Assembly: GCF_002188635.1 (NCBI RefSeq)
Contig: NZ_NINX01000024.1
Location: 186,001-250,000, forward strand
DNA: 64,000 nucleotides
Source of the DNA: Pigmentiphaga sp. NML030171
Lineage (GTDB): Bacteria > Pseudomonadota > Gammaproteobacteria > Burkholderiales > Burkholderiaceae_B
Direction: 5' to 3'
Positions 53,767 to 63,348 of the stretch are shown in pieces. The notes beneath the pieces are model-generated. The model was not told where the DNA came from. It saw only the letters and a program-made list of their open reading frames with translations, and made no database searches. Every line of letters starts with the position of its first letter. Positions within the stretch are counted from its first letter, which is position 1. The translations under genes were made by a program, and so were the position numbers.

Positions 53767-55620
53767 CTATGCGACCCCGACTCGCGGCGGGGTCCATTCG
53801 CTTTCCTTCACGGCTGTGCTCACTGCCATGACGAGCTTGTCGAGATTGCTGGCCGTCACGCCCTCCAGTGCCGAATGCCCCCGCAGCATCGAGCGCGGTT
53901 GCAGCAGTGCATGGTAGATCTGCCAAGGGTCCGCACCCCTGGTCAACTTCAGGACGGACTGGATCAGCTCGTGCTTGAGTGGGTCGAGGTGCCAGTCCGG
54001 CACGCGCTGGCCGCGGTTGCCTACGTTCAACGCCAGCAAGTTGCCCGCCTTGATCTCGTAGCTGATCCACCTGCGGGATTTGCCCGCCATCTTGGCAAAC
54101 GCCGCGACGGGAAGGTTGTGCGGCGCCTCGAAGACATCGAACAGCTCCATCCTCTCGCGCTGAATGTCCGAAGGCACCAGCGGCGCGGCCGATCGAGGGG
54201 GCGGAACCGCCGGCAGCCGATGTGCGGCGGCAGAAACCAACGGCATGGCGTCGCCCGGCTTCGTCACGAGCAGGATTGGCGAAGCGGCAACCGGCGTAGA
54301 GGGGGCGCTTGCGGTTTGCTCACTCGGGAATGCGGGCACGCCTTCCAGATGCACGGTGAGCGGCATGCTGGCCGCCTCGACCTGGTTCTGCTCGAAGAGG
54401 TCGAGCCGATCGGCCCAGTCCTGCATCATGCGGCGACGCTGCTCCACGTACTCGGCATGGTTGTAGGTCGCGCTGACCTTGTTGGGATCGACATGCGAGA
54501 GCTGTGCATCCACCCAGACCTTCGGGTAGCCGATCTCGTTGAGCGCAGTGGACATCGTGCCGCGAATACCGTGTCCCGTCAGGCGTTCCTGATAGCCCAT
54601 GCGCTTGAGCGCACCATTGAGCGTGTTCTCGCTGATGCGCTTCTTCAAGTCGCTGTCGTGCCGGAACAGGTGGCGCTGGGCCGGCTTGAACTCATCCAGC
54701 AGGTGCCGGACGATCTCCATGGCCTGAATCGACAGCGGCACGATGTAGGGCGGGATGTCCTTTGGCTGTTGCCGCTTCTTGCGCATATCCAACTGGAGTT
54801 GCTTCACGACGTCGGGCGGGATGATCCACAGCCCACGGTCCAGATCGAATTGATCCGGCGTCGCCTGTCGCAGCTCTCCGGTTCGCACGCCGGTCAGCAG
54901 CAATAGCCGCAGCCCGAGCTGGGTCTGCCGCCTGCCGCGATAGCTGCGTAGCCGCTGCAACAGCTTCGGCAGCTCGGCCATGCGCAGGAACGGGTTGTGA
55001 TTGACGGGTGGCAGTGGCAGCGCCACCACATCGAGATCGGAGGCGGGGTTCTGTTCCAGGCCCGGCACGATCACCAGCGCGTAGCGGAACAGTTGGTTGA
55101 ACCACGTCCTGACTTTCTCGGCGACGGAGAGCGCCTTGCGCTTCTCGATCTTGGCGATCACCTCCAAGAGGTCGGGACGCTTGATCTCATAGACCGACCG
55201 CTTGCCCAAGGCGGGCAGCACATCCTTGTCGAAGATGCGCGGAAGTATCGAGAGGGTCGTCTGCCGGCCTTCCTTGAGGCTGAGCCCGCGATGCTTGAGC
55301 CACTTGCGATACACCGCCTCGAAGGTGTTTTCGTCGGCGAGCCGGACAGCAGTGCGCTTCTGCTTGCGGTGAACGCGAGGATTGGTGCCTTTGGCTAGCA
55401 GGGCGCGCGCTTCGTCGCGTAGGCTGCGGGCCTCGCGAAGCGTCACCTCCGGGTAGGTGCCGAGCGACATCCGCTTCTGCTTGCCCGCCCAGTAGTAGCG
55501 GAAGTGCCAAGTCCTGCCCCCTGCAGCCGTGACGGCCAGGGAGAGGCCATCCAAGTCAGGGAGGGTGTATGCCTTGCCTGTTGCCTTGGCCTGTCGAACG
55601 GCCAGGTCTGAGAGTGCCAT
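53767..55620 (-). CDS. int: ICE tyrosine integrase with extra C-terminal domain
   Basis: 617-residue P4-type tyrosine recombinase: an N-terminal DUF4102-like arm (LDGLSLAVTAAGGRTWHFRY) and core-binding and catalytic domains. The catalytic residues are in LLTGVRTGELRQA (Arg near 243), LTGHGIRGTMSTALNEIG (His-x-x-Arg near 347-350), LSHVDPNKV and YNHAEYVEQRR (Tyr near 385). Residues about 490-617 form an added domain (RWISYEIKAGNLLAL; HALLQPRSMLRGHSALEGVT) resembling Xre/MbcA/ParS toxin-binding domains. ATG 55620 has AGGAG 7 bases upstream. It is transcribed inward from the tRNA end. Confidence 0.92.
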   Translation of the reverse strand: MALSDLAVRQAKATGKAYTLPDLDGLSLAVTAAGGRTWHFRYYWAGKQKRMSLGTYPEVTLREARSLRDEARALLAKGTNPRVHRKQKRTAVRLADENTFEAVYRKWLKHRGLSLKEGRQTTLSILPRIFDKDVLPALGKRSVYEIKRPDLLEVIAKIEKRKALSVAEKVRTWFNQLFRYALVIVPGLEQNPASDLDVVALPLPPVNHNPFLRMAELPKLLQRLRSYRGRRQTQLGLRLLLLTGVRTGELRQATPDQFDLDRGLWIIPPDVVKQLQLDMRKKRQQPKDIPPYIVPLSIQAMEIVRHLLDEFKPAQRHLFRHDSDLKKRISENTLNGALKRMGYQERLTGHGIRGTMSTALNEIGYPKVWVDAQLSHVDPNKVSATYNHAEYVEQRRRMMQDWADRLDLFEQNQVEAASMPLTVHLEGVPAFPSEQTASAPSTPVAASPILLVTKPGDAMPLVSAAAHRLPAVPPPRSAAPLVPSDIQRERMELFDVFEAPHNLPVAAFAKMAGKSRRWISYEIKAGNLLALNVGNRGQRVPDWHLDPLKHELIQSVLKLTRGADPWQIYHALLQPRSMLRGHSALEGVTASNLDKLVMAVSTAVKESEWTPPRVGVA

Positions 55621-55858
55621 GCTCTTGCTCCTGAACATGAGTCAGGAACCAGATGCTGGTCACGTCGACCTCGCCCCTCCATCAACAATCCGGAACCAGC
55701 TGCGCCCGCAAAAATGGACTTGTTTGTGGACTTAAAAGTCCCGACTGTAGGCGGATCGCAGTGGACCACGGCAGAACGTCAAAGAGAGGAAAAGTCCTTG
55801 TGCGGCAACGACTTGCAGACTCTCTTGGACTTCTGCGGAAGTCCGCAGAATGATGCAG
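55621..55858. promoter_or_regulatory. integrase promoter and att-side region with GGACTT repeats
   Basis: GGACTT occurs at 55716, 55728 and 55827. The last two each form inverted repeats with AAGTCC (GGACTT-AA-AAGTCC, 55728-55741; GGACTT-CTGCGG-AAGTCC, 55827-55844). The first two are exactly 12 bases apart. A second palindrome, TTCTGCGGA-AG-TCCGCAGAA, covers 55831-55850, just outside the tRNA 3' end. Integrase arm sites or activator sites are likely; inference only. Confidence 0.55.
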
Positions 55859-55932
55859 TGGAGCGGGTGAAGGGAATCGAACCCTCGTATGAAGCTTGGG
55901 AAGCTGCCGTTCTACCATTGAACTACACCCGC
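55859..55932 (-). tRNA. tRNA-Gly (anticodon CCC), ICE attachment gene
   Basis: 74-base cloverleaf on the minus strand: acceptor GCGGGTG pairs with CACCCGC, followed by T and an encoded CCA. The D arm is GTTC...GAAC, the anticodon loop TTCCCAA (CCC) and the T arm GAGGGTTCGATTCCCTT. It is close to E. coli glyU. One mismatch lies in the anticodon stem (C28-T42). The 3' end points to the integrase gene 239 bases away, so the 3' end of this gene is the attachment site of the element. Confidence 0.95.
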
Positions 55933-56119
55933 CTTGGATGCCCGGGCTGACCGCCTGGACGGAAGGCACTACCGCCAGACGCGGCAGGACTGCAATTCTA
56001 AGCCCGAATTCGAAGGCCGGCAAATAAGGGGCAAGCCCTCATATTGTAGATTGTAGTTATTCTCACTTGCCTGGACGCCCCACCACGCGGCATCCCCTGC
56101 CTGCGCCCTATCCATCCCG

Positions 56120-57040
56120 ATGACCGCCCCGCCCTCCCCCGTCAACACCTCCACCGGCGTCCTGCTCAACGTCGCCTCCTCGGCGCTGTTCGCGCTGATG
56201 TCCGCGTACACCACCTTGCTGCGCCCCCTGGACGGTGCGGCCATCTACGGCTGGCGCATGTTGCTGACCGTTCCGGCGCTGACGCTGCTCGTCCTGGCCA
56301 TGGGGCGCTGGCATGAGATCCGCCAGCTTGCCGCGCGCGTGCGCCGCGAGCGGTTCTTCTGGGCGCAGCGCGTGCTGTCGGCGACCCTGCTCGGCGCGCA
56401 GCTCTGGCTGTTCATGTGGGCGCCGGTCAACGGCCACGGGCTCGACGTGTCGCTGGGGTATTTCCTGCTGCCGATCGCGATGGTCGCGCTGGGACGGCTT
56501 GTCTTCAAGGAGCGCATCAGCCGGATGCAACTGCTGGCCGGGGGACTGGCGCTCGCGGGCATCGTCTATCAGTTGGCGATCGTCGGTACCGTTTCCTGGC
56601 CCGCGCTGCTGGTGTGCCTGGGCTACCCGGGCTATTTCTGGCTGCGCCGCGCCACCCATACCAATACCCTGGGGTCGCTGTGGCTGGACATGACGCTGGG
56701 CCTTCCCGTCAGCGTGTTCTTCGTCCTGCAGGGCGGCTATGCGCTGCCGGCGGACGCGCCGCCCGGCCTGCCATGGCTCATCCTGGGCCTGGGCATCATC
56801 AGTGCCTCGGCGCTGGGATTGCAGGCGCTGTCGGCGCCCAAGCTGAACGTGACGCTGTTCGGCCTGTTGATCTATGTGGAGCCGGTCCTGCTGGTCGTCG
56901 TCGCCGCGGGAGTGCTGGGCGAATCCATTGCTCCCGCGCAGTGGCCGACCTATCTGGCTATCTGGATGGCGGTGCTGGTCCTGGTGGCCGAGGGAGGGAT
57001 CGCCTTGGCACGTCATCATCCGTCGTCTCGACTGTCCTGA
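56120..57040 (+). CDS. rarD: RarD/EamA-type drug-metabolite transporter
   Basis: 306-residue inner-membrane protein with about ten helices and the RarD pattern (LLNVASSALFALMSAYTTLL, MLLTVPALTLLVLAMGRW, SLGYFLLPIAMVALGRLVFK). RarD proteins are exporters or permeases of unknown substrate (chloramphenicol-sensitivity protein). First gene of the chromosomal side after the tRNA. The start codon ATG 56120 has only a weak ribosome site. Confidence 0.87.
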   Translation: MTAPPSPVNTSTGVLLNVASSALFALMSAYTTLLRPLDGAAIYGWRMLLTVPALTLLVLAMGRWHEIRQLAARVRRERFFWAQRVLSATLLGAQLWLFMWAPVNGHGLDVSLGYFLLPIAMVALGRLVFKERISRMQLLAGGLALAGIVYQLAIVGTVSWPALLVCLGYPGYFWLRRATHTNTLGSLWLDMTLGLPVSVFFVLQGGYALPADAPPGLPWLILGLGIISASALGLQALSAPKLNVTLFGLLIYVEPVLLVVVAAGVLGESIAPAQWPTYLAIWMAVLVLVAEGGIALARHHPSSRLS

Positions 57041-57181
57041 ACAATCGATCAATTCATGTAAATTTTCGGATTCCCAAATGAAATCTCCTGGCATAGAGTG
57101 CGGCGGACAAGAAGGCTCCGCACCATTTCGCCGCACGCACAAGATCGACAACGAGCGCGGCGCCACACCAAAGGAGAAGTC

Positions 57182-58807
57182 ATGGGATACCCCCTTCCCG
57201 CACGCGCCGCATTGCCTCTCGCGCTTGCCCTGGCCGCCTCGCTCGCGGCCTGCGGTGGCGGCGACGGTGACAGCGGCGGCGGCGGAACGCCGCCCGCCCC
57301 GCCGGGGCCCGCTGCCCGCGCCTGCCAGCTGGAAAGCTTCGCCGATGTCAGGATCCCCGCGGCGCGCATCACGGCGGTATCGTCCGTTCCCGCCGGCACC
57401 TATCGCCCCTCCGACAGTCGCCAGGACCTGAATGATGTTCCCGCGTTCTGCCGCATCGACGCCGTGGCCACGCCCACGGCCAGTTCGCGGATCAATTTCC
57501 AGCTCTGGGTGCCCGAAGGCGCATCCTGGAACGGCAAGCTGGTCGCGACCGGCAATGGCGGCTACAGCCCGGCGCTGAGCTACGGCGACATGGCCTACGC
57601 CATGCGGCAAGGCTATGCCGTCCTGGGCGGCGATACCGGCCATCAGACCGAAGACATGCTGTGGGGTGTGAGCAATCCCGAGAAAATCATCGATTGGGGC
57701 TCACGGTCGATCAACGCGATCACGGTCGCCGGCAAGCAGTTGCTGACCGAGCTGCGCGGCACGGCGGCCCGTCGGGCCTATTACCTGGGATGCTCCACGG
57801 GCGGCCACCAGGGATTCGCCGAGGCGCAGCGCTACCCCGAGGATTTCGACGGCATCATCGCCGGCGCGCCGGGCAATAACCGCACGGCCCTGAACATCGA
57901 GTTCATGTGGCGCTTCCGCTCCAACCGTCCGGCCAACGACAACCTCACGCAGTTCCTGACGCCGGCCAAACTGCGGCTCATCACGGATCGCGCCGTCGCG
58001 GCGTGCGACACGCTGGATGGCGTGGCGGACGGCGTCATCGACGATCCTCGCGCGTGCACCGCGGACAAGTTCGACGTCGCCAGCCTGCTGTGCACCGCCG
58101 GCGATGCCGCGGACTGCCTGACGTCCGACCAGCTTGGCGCCGCTCGGAATATCTACCAGGGTCCGCGCAACCCCCGTACGAAGGCCCAGCTCTATCCCGG
58201 CTGGCCGGTAGGCAGCGAGTCGGGCTGGTCGGGCTACATGGGATCGACCGAACCGGTGCGGGCCGATTTCTGGCGCTACTGGGTTTTCGACGATCCGCAG
58301 TGGAACTGGTGGACATTCGATTTCGACCGCGACGTTTCGTACGCGTATGCGAAGATCGCGCCACTGGTCGACCAGACCAGCGCCGACCTGTCGGCATTCA
58401 AGTCCAGGGGCGGCAAGCTGATGGTCTACCACGGCTGGAGCGACCCGGTGGTCAGTGCCTACGACAGCATCGGCTACTACGATCGCGTACTCGCCGCGCA
58501 AGGAACCCAGGCCGCGCTCGATGAGTTCTACCGGCTCTTCCTGGTTCCCGGCATGGGCCACTGCAGCGGCGGCCCCGGCGCCACCACCTTGCGCGCGGAT
58601 GGAGATGCGGCTCCGGATCCGAGCCGCGACATTCTGGCTCTCATGGACCGGTGGGTGGAACAAGGCAAGCCGCCGGACGACTTCGTCGCCTCGCGCATGG
58701 CGGAAGGATCGGTACGAAGAACCCGTCCGCTGTGCGCCTATCCCAAACAGGCGGCCTATCGGGGAACGGGCGACCCGGATGATGCGGCGAGCTACATCTG
58801 CCGCTAA
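57182..58807 (+). CDS. tannase/feruloyl esterase-family lipoprotein
   Basis: 541-residue alpha/beta-hydrolase of the tannase family. A lipoprotein signal (LALALAASLAACGGG, cleavage before Cys) is followed by a Gly-rich linker. The nucleophile is Ser in LGCSTGGHQGF near residue 205. Asp in GWSDPVVS and His in PGMGHCSGG complete the triad. The paired Cys next to Ser and His, typical of the family, are visible. Likely an envelope enzyme that hydrolyses aromatic esters (gallate or ferulate type). RBS AAGGAGAAG precedes the ATG. Confidence 0.9.
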   Translation: MGYPLPARAALPLALALAASLAACGGGDGDSGGGGTPPAPPGPAARACQLESFADVRIPAARITAVSSVPAGTYRPSDSRQDLNDVPAFCRIDAVATPTASSRINFQLWVPEGASWNGKLVATGNGGYSPALSYGDMAYAMRQGYAVLGGDTGHQTEDMLWGVSNPEKIIDWGSRSINAITVAGKQLLTELRGTAARRAYYLGCSTGGHQGFAEAQRYPEDFDGIIAGAPGNNRTALNIEFMWRFRSNRPANDNLTQFLTPAKLRLITDRAVAACDTLDGVADGVIDDPRACTADKFDVASLLCTAGDAADCLTSDQLGAARNIYQGPRNPRTKAQLYPGWPVGSESGWSGYMGSTEPVRADFWRYWVFDDPQWNWWTFDFDRDVSYAYAKIAPLVDQTSADLSAFKSRGGKLMVYHGWSDPVVSAYDSIGYYDRVLAAQGTQAALDEFYRLFLVPGMGHCSGGPGATTLRADGDAAPDPSRDILALMDRWVEQGKPPDDFVASRMAEGSVRRTRPLCAYPKQAAYRGTGDPDDAASYICR

Positions 58808-58851
58808 GGGCCGCGCGGGGCCGCGGCCCCGGCCCCGGCCTTCGGAGCCCG

Positions 58852-60159
58852 CTAGGCGGGAACGGGTTCCGCCCGCTCCCGCCGGCGCATGAACAACACG
58901 GCCAATCCGAAGCTCAGCGCCAGCGTGGGAAGGGCCGACCCCAGCGCGGTGCTGGCGAGCGGCAGCAGATGATAGAACGCAATGCCGCCGATCCAGATCA
59001 GCACGGCCTTGACCCTTACCGCGGGCGCCTGCCGCAGCAGCCGGTTGGCGTCGGCGCCCAGGCCCAGGGTGCCCAGCATGACGCCGAACAAGGGCACGAA
59101 GCAGGAACTTAGCAGGAGCAGGAACGGCTCCAGGCTGTGCATGGGCAGCACCATCGCCAACAGGCAGCAGGCTGAAGCGATCAGCAGCCCCCAGCGGCGG
59201 ATGCTCCAGCGAGGCGCGATGCCGTGCGCCGACACGGAAGCCGAATAAGTGTCGCCATAGGCGTTGTCGACTTCGTCGATCAGCACCAGGGACAGCGCGA
59301 TCAGGCCGCCCTGGGCCTGCAGCAGGGCCATGATCAGGTCCTGGCTGGGCAGCGTCAGCGCGACCAGCACGCCCAGGCCGTAGCACCAGATGTTGGCCAC
59401 GGCATAGCCGGTCCAGGCGCCCGTCAGCGCCGAACGGCCGCTCTTGCCGTGGCGCGCGTAGTCGGCCACCAGGGGCAGCCAGCTGATGGGCATGGCGATC
59501 ACGAGATCCAGGGCGGACAGCGCGCTCATGCCGCCCGAACCGCTTCGGTTCCAGAAGGCAGCCAGGCCCTGGCCGTGCGCCATGGACAGGAACTGCCAGC
59601 TCAGCCACAGCAGCGAAAGCACCACCAGCGGCAGGGCCACCCGCGAGACGATGCGGCGCACCAGGCGCACCATGGAGCCGCCGATGAGCAGCAGGATCAC
59701 CGCGCCCCAGAGCAGCGTGGCCAGGTAGGGCCAGTAACCGGCGGTCATGGCGCCGCCATGGCGGCCCACGGCGACCGTGGCATCGCGCATCACCACCAGC
59801 TCGAACGCACCCCAGCCCAGCAGTTGCACGATATTCAGAAGGATGGGCAGGCGCGCGAAGCTGCGCCCGTACACAGCCACCATCAGCCCGGCGCTGGACA
59901 GGCCGCTGCGGCAGCCGATCTGCGCAACCCAGCCAAGCAGTCCCGCGCCCAGCACGGAACCCAGCACGATGGCCAGCAAGGCTTGCGAAGGGCTCAGGGC
60001 CGGCAGCAGGTACGAGCCCATCTGCATGACCAGCAGCCCCACGCCCAGGCTGAACCAGAGGGAGGCATGGTCATGCCATTGGAAGACACGCAGTTCGCCG
60101 GGCACGGCGGCAAGCGCTTCGTTGCCGTTGCCGGCGGAGGAGGGTGACGCGTCAGTCAT
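58852..60159 (-). CDS. NCS1-family permease, CytX/CodB-like
   Basis: 435-residue permease with about twelve helices of the purine-cytosine/NCS1 family (LWFSLGVGLLVMQMGSYLLP, LLNIVQLLGWGAFELVVMRD, DLVIAMPISWLPLVADYARH). It resembles CytX, a proposed hydroxymethylpyrimidine carrier. The ABC importer of the same region would fit thiamin-precursor uptake. ATG 60159 was chosen because the longer frame lacks similarity. Cytosine or allantoin transport is an alternative. Confidence 0.8.
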   Translation of the reverse strand: MTDASPSSAGNGNEALAAVPGELRVFQWHDHASLWFSLGVGLLVMQMGSYLLPALSPSQALLAIVLGSVLGAGLLGWVAQIGCRSGLSSAGLMVAVYGRSFARLPILLNIVQLLGWGAFELVVMRDATVAVGRHGGAMTAGYWPYLATLLWGAVILLLIGGSMVRLVRRIVSRVALPLVVLSLLWLSWQFLSMAHGQGLAAFWNRSGSGGMSALSALDLVIAMPISWLPLVADYARHGKSGRSALTGAWTGYAVANIWCYGLGVLVALTLPSQDLIMALLQAQGGLIALSLVLIDEVDNAYGDTYSASVSAHGIAPRWSIRRWGLLIASACCLLAMVLPMHSLEPFLLLLSSCFVPLFGVMLGTLGLGADANRLLRQAPAVRVKAVLIWIGGIAFYHLLPLASTALGSALPTLALSFGLAVLFMRRRERAEPVPA

Positions 60160-60272
60160 GAATGTTCGCTCGAATCCAGGCCACTCCGGCCATGATAGCG
60201 AACAAGCCGCTTTCCCCCTACCTGCGCCTGCGCACAGTGCTCGGGGCAGGCAACTCCTCCTTCCGGCAGGCG

Positions 60273-61751
60273 CTATAGTCGCGCCACCAGCATCGACGGC
60301 GGCGCGGCTGGCGCCGGCCGCCGCGCCCAAGACGCCGGGGCGTGCGGCTGGCCGTCTCCCGCCACCACCTTCCCCGGATTCATGATCCCCAGCGGATCCA
60401 GCGCGGCCTTGATCGTGCGCATCAGCGCGATTTCGGTGGCGGAGCGGGAATAATGCAGGAACGGCCGCTTGTGCAGCCCGACCCCGTGCTCGGCAGCGAT
60501 GGAACCGCCTCTTGCCTGCACGCAACCGTAGACCGTTTCCTCGATCTCATGCACCGGCAGCGGCCGGTCGTCCACCTGCACGATGAAGTGGACGTTGCCG
60601 TCGCCGGCATGGCCGAAGGCGATGTTGCGCAGAGATGGCCAGCGCGCGCGCAGCCGCTCGCGACAGGTCTGGACGAAGTCGCCGATCTGCCCGGTGGGCA
60701 CGCTGATGTCGAACCCCACGCGCGGCCCGAGCGCGGGCAGGAAGTCGCTGCCGGATTCACGCAGCTCCCAGAAGGCCTGGGTGTCGCGCAGCGACCGGGC
60801 CAGCGCGGCATCCTCGACCAGTCCTTCCTCGACGGCCGCCTCGATCAGGGCGGTGAACTGGTCGACGTCCTTGTCCGGCTCGAAGCCCGAGGACTCGACC
60901 AGCAGGTACAGCCCATGGCCCGGGGACAAGGGCACGGCCCCGCGCCCCTGGCGCGCGGCATGCGCCAGCGCCAGTTCGTAGAACTCCGGCCACATGACCT
61001 CGAACGCCGACAGCGCCGGACCAAGCCGCTCGCGGGCCAGGCGCAGCAGGCGGCTGGCCGCGGCGTAATCGGCCAGCGCGCACAGCGCGGTGTTCTGGCT
61101 GGCGGGCCGGGGCGCCAGGCGCAGCACCAGGCGGGTAATGACGCCCAGGGCGCCCTCGCTGCCGATGAACAGCTGCTTCAGGTCGAAGCCGGCATTGTTC
61201 TTCTGCATCTTGTTGAGCGAGGACACGACGCTACCGTCGGGCAGCACCGCCTCCAGCCCCAGGACCAGGTCGCGCATCATGCCGTAGCGCAGCACGCGGT
61301 TGCCGCCCGCGTTGGTGGCGGCGTTGCCGCCTATGCTGCACGAACCCCGCGCGCCGATGTCCAGCGGGAACAGCCAGCCGGCCGCATCGGCCGCTTCCTG
61401 CACGCGCTGCAATGGGGTGCCGGCCAGCACGGTCAGCGTGCCGGCCTGCGCATCGGTTTCCTCGATGCCCTGCATGCGCTGCAACGACAACAGCACGCAG
61501 CCGCGCACCGGCGTGGCGCCGCCGGACAGCCCGGTCAGGCCGCCCTGCGGCACGACGGGCACGCGCAGGCGGGAGCAGCAGGCCAGCAGGCGCGAGACCT
61601 CGTCGGTCGTACGCGGCAGGGCCAGCGCCAGCGGCTCGTCGCCGGCTCCCGCCGCCACGACCCAGTCGCGCAGATGGCGTTCGGGAATGTCGGCCGCGGC
61701 GCGGACGACTTCGTCGCCCAGCGCCGCCCGCAGTTCGTCCAGGGCCCGCAT
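60273..61751 (-). CDS. FAD-binding oxidase, GlcD/D-lactate dehydrogenase type
   Basis: 492-residue VAO-family flavoprotein. The FAD-binding PP-loop is clear (VPVVPQGGLTGLSGGATPVR, then GARGSCSIGGNAATNAGGNR). The C-terminal FAD-linked oxidase domain ends with HGVGLHKRPFLHY and MNPGKVV. Typical substrates are glycolate, D-lactate or D-2-hydroxyglutarate. It is 20 bases from the ABC permease stop, in the same direction and probably in one transcript. Confidence 0.9.
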   Translation of the reverse strand: MRALDELRAALGDEVVRAAADIPERHLRDWVVAAGAGDEPLALALPRTTDEVSRLLACCSRLRVPVVPQGGLTGLSGGATPVRGCVLLSLQRMQGIEETDAQAGTLTVLAGTPLQRVQEAADAAGWLFPLDIGARGSCSIGGNAATNAGGNRVLRYGMMRDLVLGLEAVLPDGSVVSSLNKMQKNNAGFDLKQLFIGSEGALGVITRLVLRLAPRPASQNTALCALADYAAASRLLRLARERLGPALSAFEVMWPEFYELALAHAARQGRGAVPLSPGHGLYLLVESSGFEPDKDVDQFTALIEAAVEEGLVEDAALARSLRDTQAFWELRESGSDFLPALGPRVGFDISVPTGQIGDFVQTCRERLRARWPSLRNIAFGHAGDGNVHFIVQVDDRPLPVHEIEETVYGCVQARGGSIAAEHGVGLHKRPFLHYSRSATEIALMRTIKAALDPLGIMNPGKVVAGDGQPHAPASWARRPAPAAPPSMLVARL

Positions 61752-61770
61752 CAGTGGCGATGTCCGGACA

Positions 61771-62535
61771 TCAGATGGCGACCTTGTTGGCGGACTCGTG
61801 CCAGGGGATCATCATCTTGCGCAGCGAACCGACGGCAAAATACAGCGAGAAGCCGATGGCCGCCAGCAGCAGCACCACCGCGAACAGCGTATCGACCTCC
61901 AGTTCCTGCAGCTTGATGGTGGCCAGGTAGCCCAGACCGCGCGTGCCGGCCACGAACTCGCCCACCACCGCGCCGATGATGGCCAGCACGATGGCCATTT
62001 CCATCCCGGTCAGGATATAGGGCAGCGAACTGGGAATGACCAGCAGGCGAAAGCGCCGCGATTGCCTAGCGCGGCCCACGGTGAACACCTCGGACAGCCC
62101 GCGGTCCACCGATTTCGCGCCCAGGTAGCTGTTGGCGAACACGGGGAAGAAGGCCAGCACCGCCGAGACGATGATCTTGGACTCCAGCCCGAAGCCGAAC
62201 CACAGGATGAACAGCGGGATCAGCGCGACCTTGGGCGTGACCTGCAAGGCGATCACGAAGGGCTTGAACACGGTGTCGAGAATGGCGACGCGGCCCAGGA
62301 GCTGTCCGACGATGGTGCCGAACACGATGGCGAACAGGAAGCCCCCCAGGCACTCGGTCAGCGTGATGCCCAGGTGGTAATAGGTGTCGGTGGAACCGAG
62401 CAGGCGGAACAGGGCCACCACCACCAGCTCGGGCGCCGGCAGCACCAGCGGCGAGACGTCGAAGAAATGCACGTATCCCTTCCAGATCAGGAAGAAGGCC
62501 ACGACGGCGGATACTTGTAGCGCGAGTCGTTTCAT
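61771..62535 (-). CDS. ABC transporter permease (SsuC/ThiX type)
   Basis: 254-residue permease with about six helices. The EAA loop toward the ATPase is FRLLVIPSSLPYILTGMEMA, as in BPD_transp_1 proteins of nitrate/sulfonate/taurine/pyrimidine importers. It lies 6 bases after the ATPase gene and forms an importer with the two flanking genes. Confidence 0.9.
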   Translation of the reverse strand: MKRLALQVSAVVAFFLIWKGYVHFFDVSPLVLPAPELVVVALFRLLGSTDTYYHLGITLTECLGGFLFAIVFGTIVGQLLGRVAILDTVFKPFVIALQVTPKVALIPLFILWFGFGLESKIIVSAVLAFFPVFANSYLGAKSVDRGLSEVFTVGRARQSRRFRLLVIPSSLPYILTGMEMAIVLAIIGAVVGEFVAGTRGLGYLATIKLQELEVDTLFAVVLLLAAIGFSLYFAVGSLRKMMIPWHESANKVAI

Positions 62536-62541
62536 GTCGGG

Positions 62542-63348
62542 TCAGAGCTCCAGCTTTTTCCGGATGTCGCTGCACAGCTTGCCGAACTCGGGCGAGCCCA
62601 GGGCTTCGGTGCGGGGACGCGGCAGGTCGATCTTGAATTCGGCCACCACGCGGCCGGGGCGGGCCGACATCACGATCACCCGGTCGGCCAGGTGCACCGC
62701 TTCGCTGATCGAATGGGTGATCAGCAGCGCGGCGAATCCCTGCTCGGTCCAGATGCGTTCGGTATCGGCGGTGATCTGCTCGCGCGTGAGCGCATCCAGC
62801 GCACCGAACGGCTCGTCCAGCAACAGCAGTTCGGGATCGGTGAACAGCGCGCGCGCCACCGAGGCACGCTGCTTCATGCCGCCCGACAGCTCGGACGGAC
62901 GGCGCTTCTCGAAACCGGTCAGGCCGACCAGCTTGCACAGCGCCAGCGCGCGATCGACGTCGGCGGCCGAGGCCCGGCCCTGCATGAGCCGCGGCAGCAT
63001 GATGTTCTGCTCGATGCTGAGCCAGGGCAGCAGGCGATGGTCCTGGAACGCCACGCCCATGCGCGGCGCCTGGCCGTCCCGGCCCCAGTCGATCCGGCCC
63101 TCGGTGGGCTCTTCCAGGCCGCACAGGATGCGCAGCAGGGTCGACTTGCCGCAGCCCGAAGGCCCGACGATGGCGACGAACTCGCCCGCGCCGATGGATT
63201 GGCGGATGCCCTCCAGGGCCTGGACGGTACCCGACTTGGTGTCGAAGCGCTTGGACACGCCGTCCACGCGGACCACCGGTCCGCGGCCGGCGTTCAGCGC
63301 GTGCACGTTACCGGCCGGCGGTACCGCGCGCACGATGTTGTCAGCCAT
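62542..63348 (-). CDS. ABC transporter ATP-binding protein (SsuB/TauB type)
   Basis: 268-residue ATPase. Walker A is GPSGCGKSTLLRILCG, the Q-loop GVAFQDHRLLPW, the signature SELSGGMKQRASVARAL, Walker B LLLLDEPFGALDALT, and the switch His in LLITHSISEAVHLAD. It belongs to the nitrate/sulfonate/taurine group and powers the permease encoded next. It overlaps the binding-protein gene by 8 bases. Confidence 0.92.
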   Translation of the reverse strand: MADNIVRAVPPAGNVHALNAGRGPVVRVDGVSKRFDTKSGTVQALEGIRQSIGAGEFVAIVGPSGCGKSTLLRILCGLEEPTEGRIDWGRDGQAPRMGVAFQDHRLLPWLSIEQNIMLPRLMQGRASAADVDRALALCKLVGLTGFEKRRPSELSGGMKQRASVARALFTDPELLLLDEPFGALDALTREQITADTERIWTEQGFAALLITHSISEAVHLADRVIVMSARPGRVVAEFKIDLPRPRTEALGSPEFGKLCSDIRKKLEL

